Source: Apricaphanius iberus
Taxonomy: Eukaryota > Chordata > Actinopteri > Cyprinodontiformes > Aphaniidae
Length of the DNA stretch: 64,000 bases
Direction of reading: 5' to 3'
Assembly: GCA_028564705.1 (NCBI GenBank)
Contig: JAPXFQ010000075.1
Span: forward strand, 682,001-746,000
The notes below the pieces were generated by a model. It did not search any database. It saw only the letters and a list, made by a program, of their open reading frames with translations, and was not told the DNA's origin. Position numbers and translations under genes: made by a program. Positions 48,124 through 59,945 of the stretch are shown here, one piece after another; position 1 is the first letter of the stretch, and each line of letters begins with the position of its first letter.

Positions 48124-48501
48124 TAGGAATGCAGTGATACTGATACTTGTATTGGGTATCATGTCAAAACCGTTTTAATGTACTCGTATCGGTTATGAAC
48201 CGATACTTAAAATGCGGAAACTCTGCAATAATTTCACAGAAAAGTTTCATTTTACACTTTAAATTTTTGTTTTAAGGTAATTTTTATTAATATATATTTT
48301 AAAAAAAATCTAATTTCACATAATTTGTTGTAACAAATTATGTGAAATTATGTGTAAAATGAAACCTGTCTTCCAATTTACTGCAATGATTGTGTGGTAG
48401 AAGTATCAGCAATGGTACCCTGTATCAGCAAGTACTCAGATCCAAGTATATATATCGGTATAGTATTGGTTTGAAAAGAAAGCTTTATCGCTGCATCCCT
48501 A
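48124..48501. mobile_element. hAT-type MITE with a foldback core
   Basis: Ends TAGGAATGCAGTGATAC (left) and, complemented, TAGGGATGCAGCGATAA (right). Flanks GTATCAAC (48116-48123) and GTATCAAT (48502-48509) agree at 7 of 8 bases, a good hAT duplication. Interior has repeated GTATCGG/CCGATAC words and a 40-bp palindrome. A nested relative is at 2585-2845. No coding capacity. Confidence 0.88.
48311..48350. repeat. 40-bp near-perfect palindrome inside the MITE
   Basis: TAATTTCACATAATTTGTT (48311-48329) is followed, after a 2-nt GT centre, by its exact complement (48332-48350). Outer arms GTTTCATTTTACAC (about 48245-48258) and GTGTAAAATGAAAC (48351-48364) extend the foldback. Confidence 0.9.
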
Positions 48502-48690
48502 GTATCAATGTTTCATTAGAATTAATATTGGTCCAGTTAAGGTGGGCCTGGCCTGCTACCTCTTGAGACATTAAATTTGGCCCAAGCATTTAAAGGAACA
48601 CGAAGAGCAAGACAGAAGTGCATTGGGAAGTCACCAATGAGGCCGGAATAAAGGGGGAACAATGCATTACTTTTAGGTCCAATGTCTCCA

Positions 48691-48919
<229 letters not shown>

Positions 48920-50667
48920 CACATGAACATCCCATCTCGCCAAAATTCACACCATGGAACTTTTCATCCCTTCAATGGCTTGTATGTCTGCGGCCCTCGG
49001 ATCAAACTGCCATAGAGACCAGCTCACAGCTGTGGCAGTTTAAAAAAAAATGTTTTTTTCAACTATGCCATGAATGCACATTCCTCTTAAAGCTTTGCTT
49101 ACAAGAGATGTGCTTTTCATTTCTGGTACTTGAATACAACAAAACGTTACAGCTGTCTAATACTACTGCTTTTGACTATTATAGCTCATTAACTGGAAAT
49201 TTAACTTGGTATCCTAGTGACTTACATCCTGACAATCAGGTGGAAATTAATTTGATCTGATCTATTTGGGCTTCAATCCTTGTTGAGATTGTTCAAATTG
49301 AAATTAATAAATGGTTTTGATTGGCATGACAGTCTGTATTGCTTATTATTGTGATCAGGAGGTAATACTCGCATGAAAACGTCCAGGTGTAAATGTTAAA
49401 TAGCACCTTGACTCTTGGGCTCGTGTGGTACTTTTTTTATGTGCAGACAGATTAACCTAGTTTAGGTCTGCAGTTAAAAACTTTCAAAACGCCAACGTCT
49501 CGGGTTGTTCCTGAACAACTCTCCAAGGGAAAATGGAAGGAAGCTGCAGGGCATCTATATCACATGCCTACAAAGTGATGCTGGTCTCTGGCTGTTTGTG
49601 TCCACTATTCTGTAGCGGTTGACAGCTCTGGACCACAACCGAGCCACAATGCCATTTGCACATTTGGTTCATGTTACAGGAAAATACATTTAAGCTGTTA
49701 TTAAATGAATGAAAGAAGAGTCTGAGGGGAATATACACGTTATGCTTTAATAGTGCTTCCTTTCCTTTACCTATTAGCTTGTATTTCAAGGGATTTCAGT
49801 GGTCATTTTAATAAACTAAGTAACCAGTATCATTTCCTTGCTAAAACAAGAGCAGGTCATACATTTCAGTACTCAAAAAAAAAAAATCTTTTCACAGTTT
49901 TACAACATTTCTTGTGTGCAGCGGGCATGTGGTGGCTGGGGTGTGCAGATCACCCTTTCTGTCTTTTTACACTGCTGGGGTTTCTCATCGTCAAAGTGCT
50001 GCAGAAGGCAAGCAGAGCTTTAAGGGTCAGCAAATAGGCCTGAAGTTAGAGGTAAAAAACTGGAATGTGTCATCCACCACAAAGTTTTAGCAAAACTCCT
50101 TGTGAGGATATCTCTTTTATGTACAGGTTAAATATTTTTATTTTGCTGTCACAGTAATATTTTCTGATAAAGGTGTAATGATTTAAAAATAAGGATGAAT
50201 AATTTTAGGCGAAATATCAAAATTAATGTGTTAAATTCTCTTTGTGATCTTATTTTAACTGTATTAATTATTCGGTAATAGGTCAAAGAGCTCAGTTTAT
50301 ATCACATCATCCTACTTTTTAAAATAACGATGTGTAATAATAATAATACAAATATATATTTCAAAAACTGAAATAAGCCTTTTAGTTCTAAGTCTTGCCT
50401 TCTTCTGTGCTTTGATTTGATGGGATAAATGATGGATGCTGGAAGGTTTATTGAGAGGGTGATCCTGACTAAGAGCCTGTCCCCGGATGGTGGCCTCAGA
50501 ACAATGCTTGGTTGTCTGCAGAATGTACCTTGAAGGATGTAAAATGTTGTATTTTTCTCTTTTTTATTCTCTTCTCTTCTTTCTTTATTTTCATCTCTTT
50601 CTCTCCTCTGTTTCTTATTTTTTTGTTTTGTTTTCTGTTCTCACCATTTCGCTCTTTCTCCCGCCAG

Positions 50668-50694
50668 ATTGTATCAGGATAGACTGTAGCCTCA
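50668..50694 (+). CDS. nrxn2: Neurexin-2 exon: alternative splice site 3 (SS3) microexon, 27 nt
   Basis: 27 nt between CCCGCCAG and GTAAGT, phase 1 in and out. Joined to 46323 it reads D-CIRIDCSL plus the first base of the next codon, matching the DCIRINCNS-type insert known at SS3 of alpha-neurexins (LNS4). The exon is a multiple of three, so inclusion or skipping both keep frame. It adds two cysteines. The unusually long upstream pyrimidine tract and strong donor fit a regulated neural microexon. The following constitutive exon (KGPETLFAG-type) is not found before 64000. Confidence 0.92.
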
Positions 50695-52914
50695 GTAAGT
50701 GGTTCTATGCATTTTTCTGACTAAATTGTGTGCATTTATGTGTCCTCCTGAGTTGTACAGTGGCACTCTCTTTGAATTCCTATCATCATCTCTTGTCAAT
50801 TCATTGTTCACTTTTATGTATGAATCTTGTATCTTGGTTTCCATTACTTGCTTCTTTTTTCAAGCTTTTTTTGCTTGTCTGTTTATGTTTATTTTTCTTA
50901 AAACTCTTGAACATTCAAATATTTTTTTCTTTCCATGAGTTCTGTTATTTTCTTTAGAAATATTTTAAGTTTTACTCTTTCTGTCAGATTCAACAAATGT
51001 GATGAATATATTTTAATTTTTTGTTAGCTGCATTTTAAAAAAAGCACACGCATTTTAAGAAAAGGCCAACTTGACACTCCGCTGAGCCTTTTTCCCTGTA
51101 ATGTGGGTGCCACATTACCTGACACGCAGGTGCTGCTTGTGTTCTGTGCGGAGACAAATTGTAGTTTTGGCCCCCGGAAAGCTAATTTGCGTCTCCGCTG
51201 AGAGACGGCATCTCCTGCTGTGAGCTTGTTTTTGGAGGGAGCTAATGTTTTTCTACCTCATGCAGACAAAATGATAGCAAACTGTTATTTCTATCATGGC
51301 CCCTGACAATTGAACAACTAGCCTGCAGGTAAGTGTTGCCAGGTATGGTGACAAAAATAGAGAAAACCTCTTGTTTGCAGCAATGTTTCTGTGTGTGTTA
51401 GCTTATTGATTTAATGAGCTCTCTGGAAATTATGAAATGTTTCGGGGTTGACATGATTGAGTTCCAGAGAATCTGAGGAGACAGCAATTAGTAGAGTTGT
51501 TCTCCTTGCTTGCCTAGCTGCAAAGTTTTTTCACTCGCATTTTTTCTTTTTCTTTAGAAGTTGTCTTAAAAAATATAACAATAATTTTACACAATCAAAT
51601 TTCAATATAGTGGTAAAATCTGTTTCGTGTTTATGTAGAGGGATAACCTTTTTTGCAATGTATGGGGTTTTAGTGTTTAGGTGTATCTCTACCTCACTAG
51701 ACAACCAGTAACCTTAACTCCTAACCCACGACATGTTAAAGCTTAATTACTGTTTTTATCAACACTGTACCTTATTTTTAGCATGCTTTACATTCATTTA
51801 CTCCCCCAGATCAGTTTGGAGCCACATGGATTCCTTCAGGAGAAGTTTATATCCATTCACGATCAGCGTATATCCATATAATGGGAATTAATGGGGCAAC
51901 CAGTGTTCAGCCTCTAAATAAAGCATTATCTACCACAAAATTCCTTCATTTCCCAAATGTTTTGTCACTAGTGCTATTCCCCTGTTATTTCAGAGCGTCT
52001 CTGAGACTTTTTTGAACATTTGCATGAACTGAAACTGTAATAAGTATTCACAAAACTAACTAAAGCAAACTTGATTTATTGACCAAAATGTGCTTATTTT
52101 TTTGTTACAAGAAGTGTCTCATAAAGTCTAGAAGGATTTTTTCTACGTCACTCCTTGCCTACTACGCGCTGTCACCATAAACAGATCATGCATTGTGCCT
52201 TTTTGGTTTCACAAATCGCTTCGATTAAAAACAACAGAAAGGGAAAATTAGATAAAGTTCCATCCATTCGCCCCCTTTCAAGGCAATTAAATTACGTATT
52301 TGGGTTACAAGCTATCAGAAGAAGCGATTGAAATGATCATTGAATACACAACAGAACTTCATAACAGGCGACCTATGGCCAAAAAATAAGCCAACATTAC
52401 TATCAGACACTGCAACTGCAAATTATAGCAATGGGAACCGGAGCTGTGTAGCTGGTGTAGGTTGTGTGTGTATCCGCTGTGTTGATGGACAAATAATCCC
52501 TCTCTAGTTTCTGGTTATTGCTATTTTTTAGTGGCTGTACTATCCTAACATGTCAGTAAATTTGTCTGTGTAGCCGTGGTTCGCCTAGCGTCATGTCAGC
52601 AAAGGTTGAGAGAAAGTGTCAGAGTCCAATTTGGGATTACTTACTACTAGAATATGTGCAAAATGATCAAAAGCATCACAGTACTCCTGGTAGCTTGGAT
52701 TTTGTCTTGTTGTGTCACCACTTAGTATCAGTGTTTTTATAGAACTGTTTCACCTGCATTAATTGTTGGGCTTTTGAATCCCCAGGTTCTGTTATTGTGT
52801 TTACAGAACTCTGCCGTATATCTTTTACACTTGCCTGATTTGTTGGGATGTTCATCTGGCCCATGTTAATACATTTTTGAAAAAGCATAATCATTTTCCG
52901 AGATTTAGTTATAC

Positions 52915-53100
52915 ATTTCTTCTTTTTTTTTAGTCTACACAACTTGTTTAGCAAAAAGACTAAAACTGAAACTACGCATTTTCAAAAAACTAAAACTAAA
53001 CTAAACTACCTAACAAATAGTGAAAAACTAATTAAAACTAAAATAGAAATGAAAAGTTAAATTAAAACTGAAACTAATAAAAAAATTTAACTATTATAAC
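52915..53100. repeat. ACTAAAACTAAA-type degenerate repeat
   Basis: Loose repetition of ACTAAAACTGAAACTA/AACTAAACTA units; inverted relative of 3865-4075. Lies within the interior of the long-armed TTAA element and directly precedes the nested MITE. Confidence 0.55.
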
Positions 53101-53109
53101 CGTGCTGTA

Positions 53110-53452
53110 GGGGTGTTTTACAGGATTTTAATCCAACCGACTCCAATTTATTCTAACGGACTACTTCAATGACGTCTCAGCTGTCGGCCATTGTAGCTGT
53201 AATTTGTGTAGATTGCAGAAAGGGAAGCAGTGGAAGCTGAACTTAATCGACTTAGTAATTTTGTTTGTGCAATTCGGAAACCAGAAACAACACGAAACAC
53301 ATTGATATTTGCAGTAGCAAGTTCTGTATAACCCACCGCCATGAAACACAGAGTGAAAGCCCTGTATAGATTACAACTGGAACGGGGCACAGTAGGGACA
53401 TAATTAAAATCATGCATTAGTGTAGTTGGATTAAAAGCCTGTAAAACACCCC
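53110..53452. mobile_element. Nested MITE with ~28-bp inverted ends
   Basis: Left end AGGGGTGTTTTACAGG followed by TTTTAATCCAAC (53110-53140) is matched in inverse at 53423-53452 (GTTGGATTAAAAGCCTGTAA, then AACACCCCT). One mismatch over 28 bp. It sits inside the 51740-53742 element, next to its right arm. Open frames inside are not meaningful. Confidence 0.75.
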
Positions 53453-54929
53453 TGGAGACAATAACAAAGTCTCAGAGACGCTCTGAACTCACAGGGGAAT
53501 AGTGCTAGTGATTTATAACAAAACATTGGTGAAATTAAGGAGCGTTGTGGCAGATAATGCTTCATTTAGAGGGTACACATCTGTTGCCCCTTTAACTCCC
53601 ATTATATGGATATGGGCTGATCACGACTGGATAAAAATGTCTCCTGAAGGACTGAAATTGGCTCCAAACTTGTCTGGGTGAGTAAATGAACGTAATGCAT
53701 GCGGAAAATAAGTTCCATGGTGCAAAAACCAGTACCTCCCCTTTAAATCTTGTTAAAAAAACTTAAACTGTATTTTTCATACTGCCGTTTTATCTTCTTA
53801 GATCTTTTTATTAATAAATTTATACTTGGATAGTGTGACAGCTCTACCTGCTCTTTTATAGTAAGATTTAAATCCATTTGAATATTTTTTTCTATATTGC
53901 ATCAAATTACAACAAATGCCTACTTGAGGGCCCTGAAAGGGAAACCGATTGAATATCTACCTTATATAAAAAGAATCTGAGTTCAATTCCAGTAAGTCCA
54001 ATTCACTGTTTCATATCCAATCATAATCACATTCAAATAAAAAACACAGTCATAATAATTGCAATTAATTAATTTAGACTATTTATATACAACCACAATC
54101 AAAACTAATGTCATCTCATGACAACCTACAAAATAAATTCATAAAAAATCTCATTATTTACAGAAATTTGTACTTCAATCCTATCATGCATACAAACATA
54201 TGTAAAGTCATTTACACAGATTCCAAGTCAATTTAACTGGTTGATAATTACTGTGATGGACTGGAGACCTGTCCAAAGTGTACACCCCAAACCTGCAACC
54301 CTTCAAGGATAACTAGTCTACATAATGGTAAAAAATATAAAATATAAAATACTGCAATAAAATACACTGGGTAAAACATTATAAATCAAAGGAAGTCCAT
54401 CATTAGCTTTACAACAATCCCCACCTGCAGGCAAGCAAATCTTGGTTTCAGATTTAAAACGCTGCCCGGCTGAAAAAAGGATTTTGTTCTTTTTTCTTTT
54501 TATTCTAGTCAAACTTCAAAATCAATGGTTGGGTATAGCTGGATAGGGACTTACTTACTTAATCTCCAGAAAAAAAGTTTATTTATTTATTTATTTATTT
54601 TCTTTTCTCATTTCTGCATTAGTGTCATTTTATATGCAAAACAAACGGGGCATAAAATTATTGGACTATTCTTATCTATTTTTATTAACTTACAGGACAC
54701 ACATTCAGAAAGTGCTATTTCAGTACTTTAGTTTAACCACAAGATGTCAGGCAAGAACTAGGAATTCTTTATTTACAGAGCTATGGAAGGGTGTTTTCCC
54801 CCTTACAGATTTATTCAGCTTTTGCTTTTTATCACAGGGTAATAATTCAGATGATACATTTTTTTATATGAGATCAGAATAAATTTCACTAAATAAAACA
54901 AGGAATTTTCAAATGTTAAAATAATTATT

Positions 54930-56215
54930 TGGGGTGGGAAAAAAAAGTGTTTGCGCCTCAAAGACCCTTACCCTCTAGGAAACATATAATAATTCCCTTG
55001 TTAAATTGTGAAACCGCTGTGATTAAACTGCATTTCAGAAAAGTGAGCCCAATTACACAAGCCAACCACAGGTTTTATTATTACCTAATGTGCAGGTAGT
55101 ACAAAGAATTTAAATCAAACTCCTCTGAATGCTAAAAGATTTCTAGAGACAACACATTATAGGAAAAATATCTGCCATTGATACGTACCATTTTGAAAAG
55201 GGGTTCAATCCCATATCTTAAATTTTGTGCGGCTGTGACATAATCCACGAATGGAGAAAACATGTAGCAATGGTGAAGCTCCCCAGGAGAGGCCAGTCAA
55301 AATTTCCCAAAGAGCACACCCAACACTAAACTTTGAGGCCACAAAACAAACTAGAATGACATCTAAAACACTGCAGGCCTCAAATCCTTTAATTGAGGTC
55401 AGATTTAACAATAAGAGAGAGACCAGGCAAAATGGCGTCCATGAGAGTCCAAAAACCAATCTTAATAAAAATAACAAAACTGCACTCCAGAATTGCAAGA
55501 AAAACTCCCCGGTAGCCCCCAAGACTTTTTAGAAAATATTCTGTGCAAGAAGGAGATAGAAGCGGACCTTTTTGGAAGGTTAATGTCATGTTACATCTAA
55601 CCTAAAACTAACTTTCAGAAGTGAAACAATAAACTGACAGCCAAACATGGGGATTGTATGATGGTTTGGAGCTGCTTCCCAACACCTAGAGGATAAGCAA
55701 TAATTAATGTTGCTAGAAATGTTCCTATCCTCCAGAAACTCCTCCATAAGAATGCCCAGTCATCAGTAAAAGATCTTAAGTCCAATCACAATTTGGTATT
55801 ATGCAGCATAGTGGCGATCCAAAGCTAGGTTTTGAGTGGCCTAGCCAAAGTCTGGACGTAATTCCAATTAAATATGAATATGAACGAAATGTATACATGA
55901 AAACCCTCCTGTGGTTACATTGCAATTTTTCTGTAAAGGAGAGTTCCTCAATAGTGATGATAAAGAATTATTGGCAGTTTTTGTAAACTCATGATGTCAT
56001 TTGTCTCCGCTAATGGTGGCACAACTAGTAATTAGGTTTAGGAGGAAATTGCTTTTTCACGCAGAGCAAGGTTGGCTTGTTTGGGAATAATTTTTTCCCT
56101 TTAATGATGGCAATCATCATTTGAAAACTGCTTTTTTTAAGATATCAGGTTATCTTCATCCAGTATTGAATAAGGTTTGATAAACTAAAACACTTTGATG
56201 TGAAAAAAGCAATAG
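54930..56215 (+). mobile_element. Decayed Tc1-like transposon relic
   Basis: Begins GGGGTGGGAAAAAAAAGTGT and retains, in order, transposase segments on the + strand. Examples are ATCCACGAATGGAGAAAACA (a RAIIHKWRKHG-type block) near 55244, CTGCAGGCCTCAAATCC near 55371, CCCCAAGACTTTTTAGAAAA near 55517, GACCTTTTTGGAAGG near 55565, and a VWPSQSPDLNPIE-type block now read as EWPSQSLDVIPI at 55836-55871. The 3' side has GGTGGCACAACTAGTAATTA and GCTTTTTCACGCAG. Many indels and stops; inactive. Recognised from recall of an abundant fish Tc1 family. Confidence 0.85.
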
Positions 56216-56497
56216 CAGAGAAAAAATCTGTGAGGTGCAAAAAAATAAAACAGTTGATCCATTGGCAGGCTGGGCTTTACAGGGATGACCTCATTATCAT
56301 AAATGATCCTAAATGGATGTGCATGCTAGTTTATATTTGCTCACTGAAGTCAGGGATTGTCATGAGGTCTTGCAGATTTAAGGAAAGACCACCTCAGTAG
56401 TTAAATTGATATATTGATTTAGGATTCACAGTGGGTGATATCTCATATTATAGGTTTCAAACCCTTTAGGGTTTCTTTTAAGAAGCCGTTTACTTAA

Positions 56498-56832
56498 AGG
56501 GATATTCCACCCCTGAGTAAAAAACATTGTCTGTTGACATATTCCTCAGAGTTTGATAAGTGAGAAAAAAGCATTTTGTAACCAGCCCAAGTCAGTATTC
56601 TAATCTGGCAGCAGTCCTTCTGCTTTAGTTTAGCATGGGAATTAATATCTCCCATTCACTTTAATTGGTTTATGCAAATTTAATGCAAAAAGACTCCTGG
56701 CAGCAGTCTGTATGCCAAAAACAATGTAAGTTAATGGAAACTGCTAGCATGCTAGGAGTTCCCATTCACTTACATTGTTATTCCTAAGCAATTTTTTACT
56801 TTGTTGTAATTTGATGTCGGTAGAATATACCT
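56498..56832. mobile_element. Short TTAA-flanked MITE with foldback
   Basis: TTAA at 56494-56497 and 56833-56836. Termini AGGGATATTCCACC (left) and AGGTATATTCTACC (right, complemented) match at 12 of 14. Internal inverted segments ACAATGTAAGTTAATGG (about 56722) and CCATTCACTTACATTGT (about 56762) let the interior fold. No coding capacity. TTAA target and purine start again suggest Kolobok-like mobilisation. Confidence 0.8.
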
Positions 56833-57889
56833 TTAAACTTCACAGCTGCTGGAATAACAGTATAGAAAATGTCACAAGAATATCAGCGTGTTTGTGGAAG
56901 GGAAACGAAGACAGAAATGAGACTATTTCTGTTTGTGGAAAAGATAAATGATGAGATAAAATGCTTACACGTGTATCTACATAATCATATCCACTGATTT
57001 AGGCCGGGAAGGCAAGGGAAATGTATTTGTATAAAACACTTTTAGCAACAATTAAATCTGCGTTGTTTGATTTGTTGATAAAATAAAATGAGCAATGCAT
57101 AAACATCAAAAAACAGAAAGGTTAAACACATAGAGAACAATAAAACATGCAAGATTCCAGCTATTATTACAAGTATTGTTCTGAATATAGGATGAGGTTT
57201 TTCTCAGTTGAAAACAACGTAAAAATTCAGGGTAATCTTATAATCGGGGTCTAAACCTTGACACATGCTGATAGTTGTAGTTACACAACCACAACAGCAG
57301 AGAGCACCAGAGTGGCTTCTGTCCAGTGATCAAGGAGTCACACTATTTGAAAAATTCTTAAATCAGCTGTGCTTCAGCTTTGTAAATGGATCCTCCAGGC
57401 ATGGGATGTATTACGACCAGAAAAAATTAATTGGATGGTAGTGAGGATGACGTTCTGTGGGAGATGACAGGACCGCAGCATGACAGTGAGCACAGCAAGG
57501 CAGAGGACGTCTGTGAATAAAAGCCTTATGCAAAATTTTGATGTGCCATGTGACTTTTGTTTGACATGTCATGAGCAAACTTCTCACAGTTTGCATTACA
57601 ATGTTGTTGGTGTTTGTTTGTTTGTTTTTTGCTCAGTTTTGTTCAGTATCGCTAGTACAATTCCTGACAGGATCCCCAAAAATGCTAATATAGTACAAAT
57701 AATAGTTTTTTCATTAATAGATAAGTATTAAAGCAGTCTGTAACTATTATTTAAATGACTTCTCAAAATTTCAATAAAAAATATTTTCTTTAACAACTGA
57801 ATTTAGTATTTTTCTGAAGATTAGTTTCTGAAATGGGGGGTCGTTTTAAAATAGGGGTCGTCCTATATCCGGGTCAATAGAGTAATCAG

Positions 57890-58330
57890 TTAATCAGAGG
57901 CAGATCTGAAAAGATGGGTTTTTAGTCTTGATTTTAAAGAAATCAGTGTTTTAGCAACGTTGCAGTCATCTTGACCTACCTTGCAGTTAATAGGGGGATA
58001 GAAACTGAAAGTTACTTCTCCATGTTTGGTTCTAAATCTAGGGGTGATTAGTAGACTGAAGTTAGAGGACCTGAGTGGTCTGCAGAGTTTGTGTGATGAC
58101 AACAGACCTTCAGCATACTTTGGTGTGAAATTATTAAAATAATTTTTCCTGAGCTACTGGGAGTCAGTATAAGGACTTAATAATGTGCTTTACTTTCCTG
58201 GTTCTAGTAGGCAGCAGAAATCTGGATAAGCTACAGCTGTCTAATTGACTTTCTAGGCAGACTTGTAAAGACACTGTTGCAGTAATCAATACAACTAAAG
58301 ATAAATGCATGGATGAGTTTTTTGAATTCC
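57890..58330. repeat. Dispersed teleost repeat, class uncertain
   Basis: Phrases CTTCTCCATGTTTGGTTCTA, GAGGACCTGAGTGGTCTG, GAGCTACTGGGAGTCAGT.TAAGGAC, CTGTCTAATTGACTTTCTAGG and GACACTGTTGCAGTAATCAA occur in the same order in an abundant fish repeat I recall. No second copy is in the window to confirm it. Confidence 0.5.
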
Positions 58331-59772
58331 TGTTGTTACATTAAATTTAAATTATACATATTTAAGCCCTAGAGTAACTCAAACTTTCCATTTCCATTTT
58401 GGTATGAAATTCAAACCGTTGGCTTATCCATGATTAGAAAAAGTCCATATCAAAAGCACAATGTTTTATTTACTCGTACTTTTTTGCAGATCTGTATTAA
58501 ATACTCTGTATGAATGGATGACATGTTGATTATAGTCTGTCTTGACCTTTTGTATCTTTGAACTTTGCTTCTTTATAAAAGTCTTTTTGTACTGTGACCC
58601 AGCTCCCCCTCAGTTAATGTCTCATGATATTAGAGAGAGCAGAGCAGTGGCCCTCAACTCCAGTCAGGTCAGGGTATCTGGTTGATGATATCTGTTTGGA
58701 AGGTGGCCTTTTAGCCGCTAGCAGCACCTTCTCTTAGTGCACGACGAGATGAGATTTGGCATGACATATGGACAGTGTGTGGGGTGCAAGCATGCCGTCT
58801 GCTAATGTCATAGCCTTTGGCCTATCTGCCTGCAGTACTCACTTCAAAACAGACTGAACATCACAGACATGTTTGTATAAAGGAGAAGGAAAAAAGAGCT
58901 GAATGCCTCTTTTAAGGAAGAACACCTGAAAATGCAGTATATCTTTCAGTCTTCACTCCCAACTTGATCCCACTTAACACTGATTCTGACTTTGTATTTG
59001 ACTGACTGTGTATTTATAGGCCTATATTGTAGTTGTTTTTGATGTAATCTTAGCTCCTGATCAGATGTGTTAATACGTAAAAACTTCACCACATTTCTAT
59101 ATACTCAGTCCATGGCTATGTTCTTAAAGACGTCAGTAAGCGCTTTTCACAAGATATAGTGAGCTCAACACAAACTGGAATCAAAACCATGAAAAGAAGA
59201 AATTACACCTTGAAACAAAACTCATGTATAGCTAGCGATGGGTACTGATATTTCTGACACAAACGGAAGTAACCAGACAGAACAGCAGCAAACATTTCGG
59301 TGCTTCATTTCGGTTCTTTTTTTTCCGGAGATGTCAAGCACTATGGATTCTGGGCATGCCATCAGCCAAGACCGATTCCCTATATCACCATAAAAAAGGT
59401 AAACACAGCTATTTCTTTGCAAAAAACTGCTAAAACTTAACTCAAAATTAACGCGCCAACGCAGATCGATTAATTCCTAGAATTCAGTTTTTTCTTTTTT
59501 TAACGCAGTTATGTTTATTATTCAACAAATGGATTTGGGGTCATAAAAATAAACGGAAGAGTGACAGAAGAGTGACGGAAGAGGTGACACAGCGTTGCTG
59601 CAGCAGCGTCTCTGACATAAAAAAGAATCTTCAATGAGCTTTAGTAAATTTCATAGTGAGATGTCGCTGCGTTAAAAATATGAAATTATTCAGTTAAAGT
59701 GATGTTTTCCGGCTTAAATTAGTGCTAACTATTAGCGGAAGTAGCTATGTACATCTTCACAGTGTTCATTTC

Positions 59773-59945
59773 CAGAGGTGTGACCAAGTCATTATTGTAC
59801 AAGTCTTACGTAGGTCTCAAGTCTATGTCCTCAAGTCTGAGTCAAGTCTCAAGTAAATTACAGGCTTATCCAAGTCATGACAGGAAAGTTTCAAGTCAAG
59901 TCCAAGTCGGAAACTTTGAATTTCAAGTCTGTTCGAGTCATTTTT
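59773..59945 (+). repeat. CAAGTC-rich MITE
   Basis: Begins AGAGGTGTGACCAAGTCATT and contains about a dozen CAAGTC/CAAGT words at irregular 6-20 bp spacing, plus GAGTCAAGTCTCAAGT. An inverted, decayed relative is at 45690-45858. The local open frame (Ser-rich) is an artefact. Confidence 0.65.

Larger units (their letters stand above)
51740..53742. mobile_element. 2-kb TTAA-flanked transposon with ~270-bp inverted ends
   Basis: TTAA at 51736-51739 and 53743-53746. The left arm (about 51740-52012) and the right arm (about 53455-53742, complemented) share long blocks in the same order: GCATTCATTTACTC-like, AGTTTGGAGCCA, CCTTCAGGAGA, ATATCCATATAATGGGA, GGGGCAAC, AAGCATTATCT.CCACAA, CACTAG.GCTATTCCCCTGT and TCAGAGCGTCTCTGAGACTT. 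Arms are roughly 80% alike by eye. No transposase frame is recognisable in the 1.4-kb interior, part of which is a nested MITE and an ACTAAAACTAAA repeat. Class (Kolobok- or piggyBac-like) is inferred from TTAA. Confidence 0.8.

Noticed and set aside
55205..55532. Opposing ~100-codon open frames
   Set aside because: Both fall in the decayed Tc1 relic; the + frame is a transposase fragment and the minus frame its complement.
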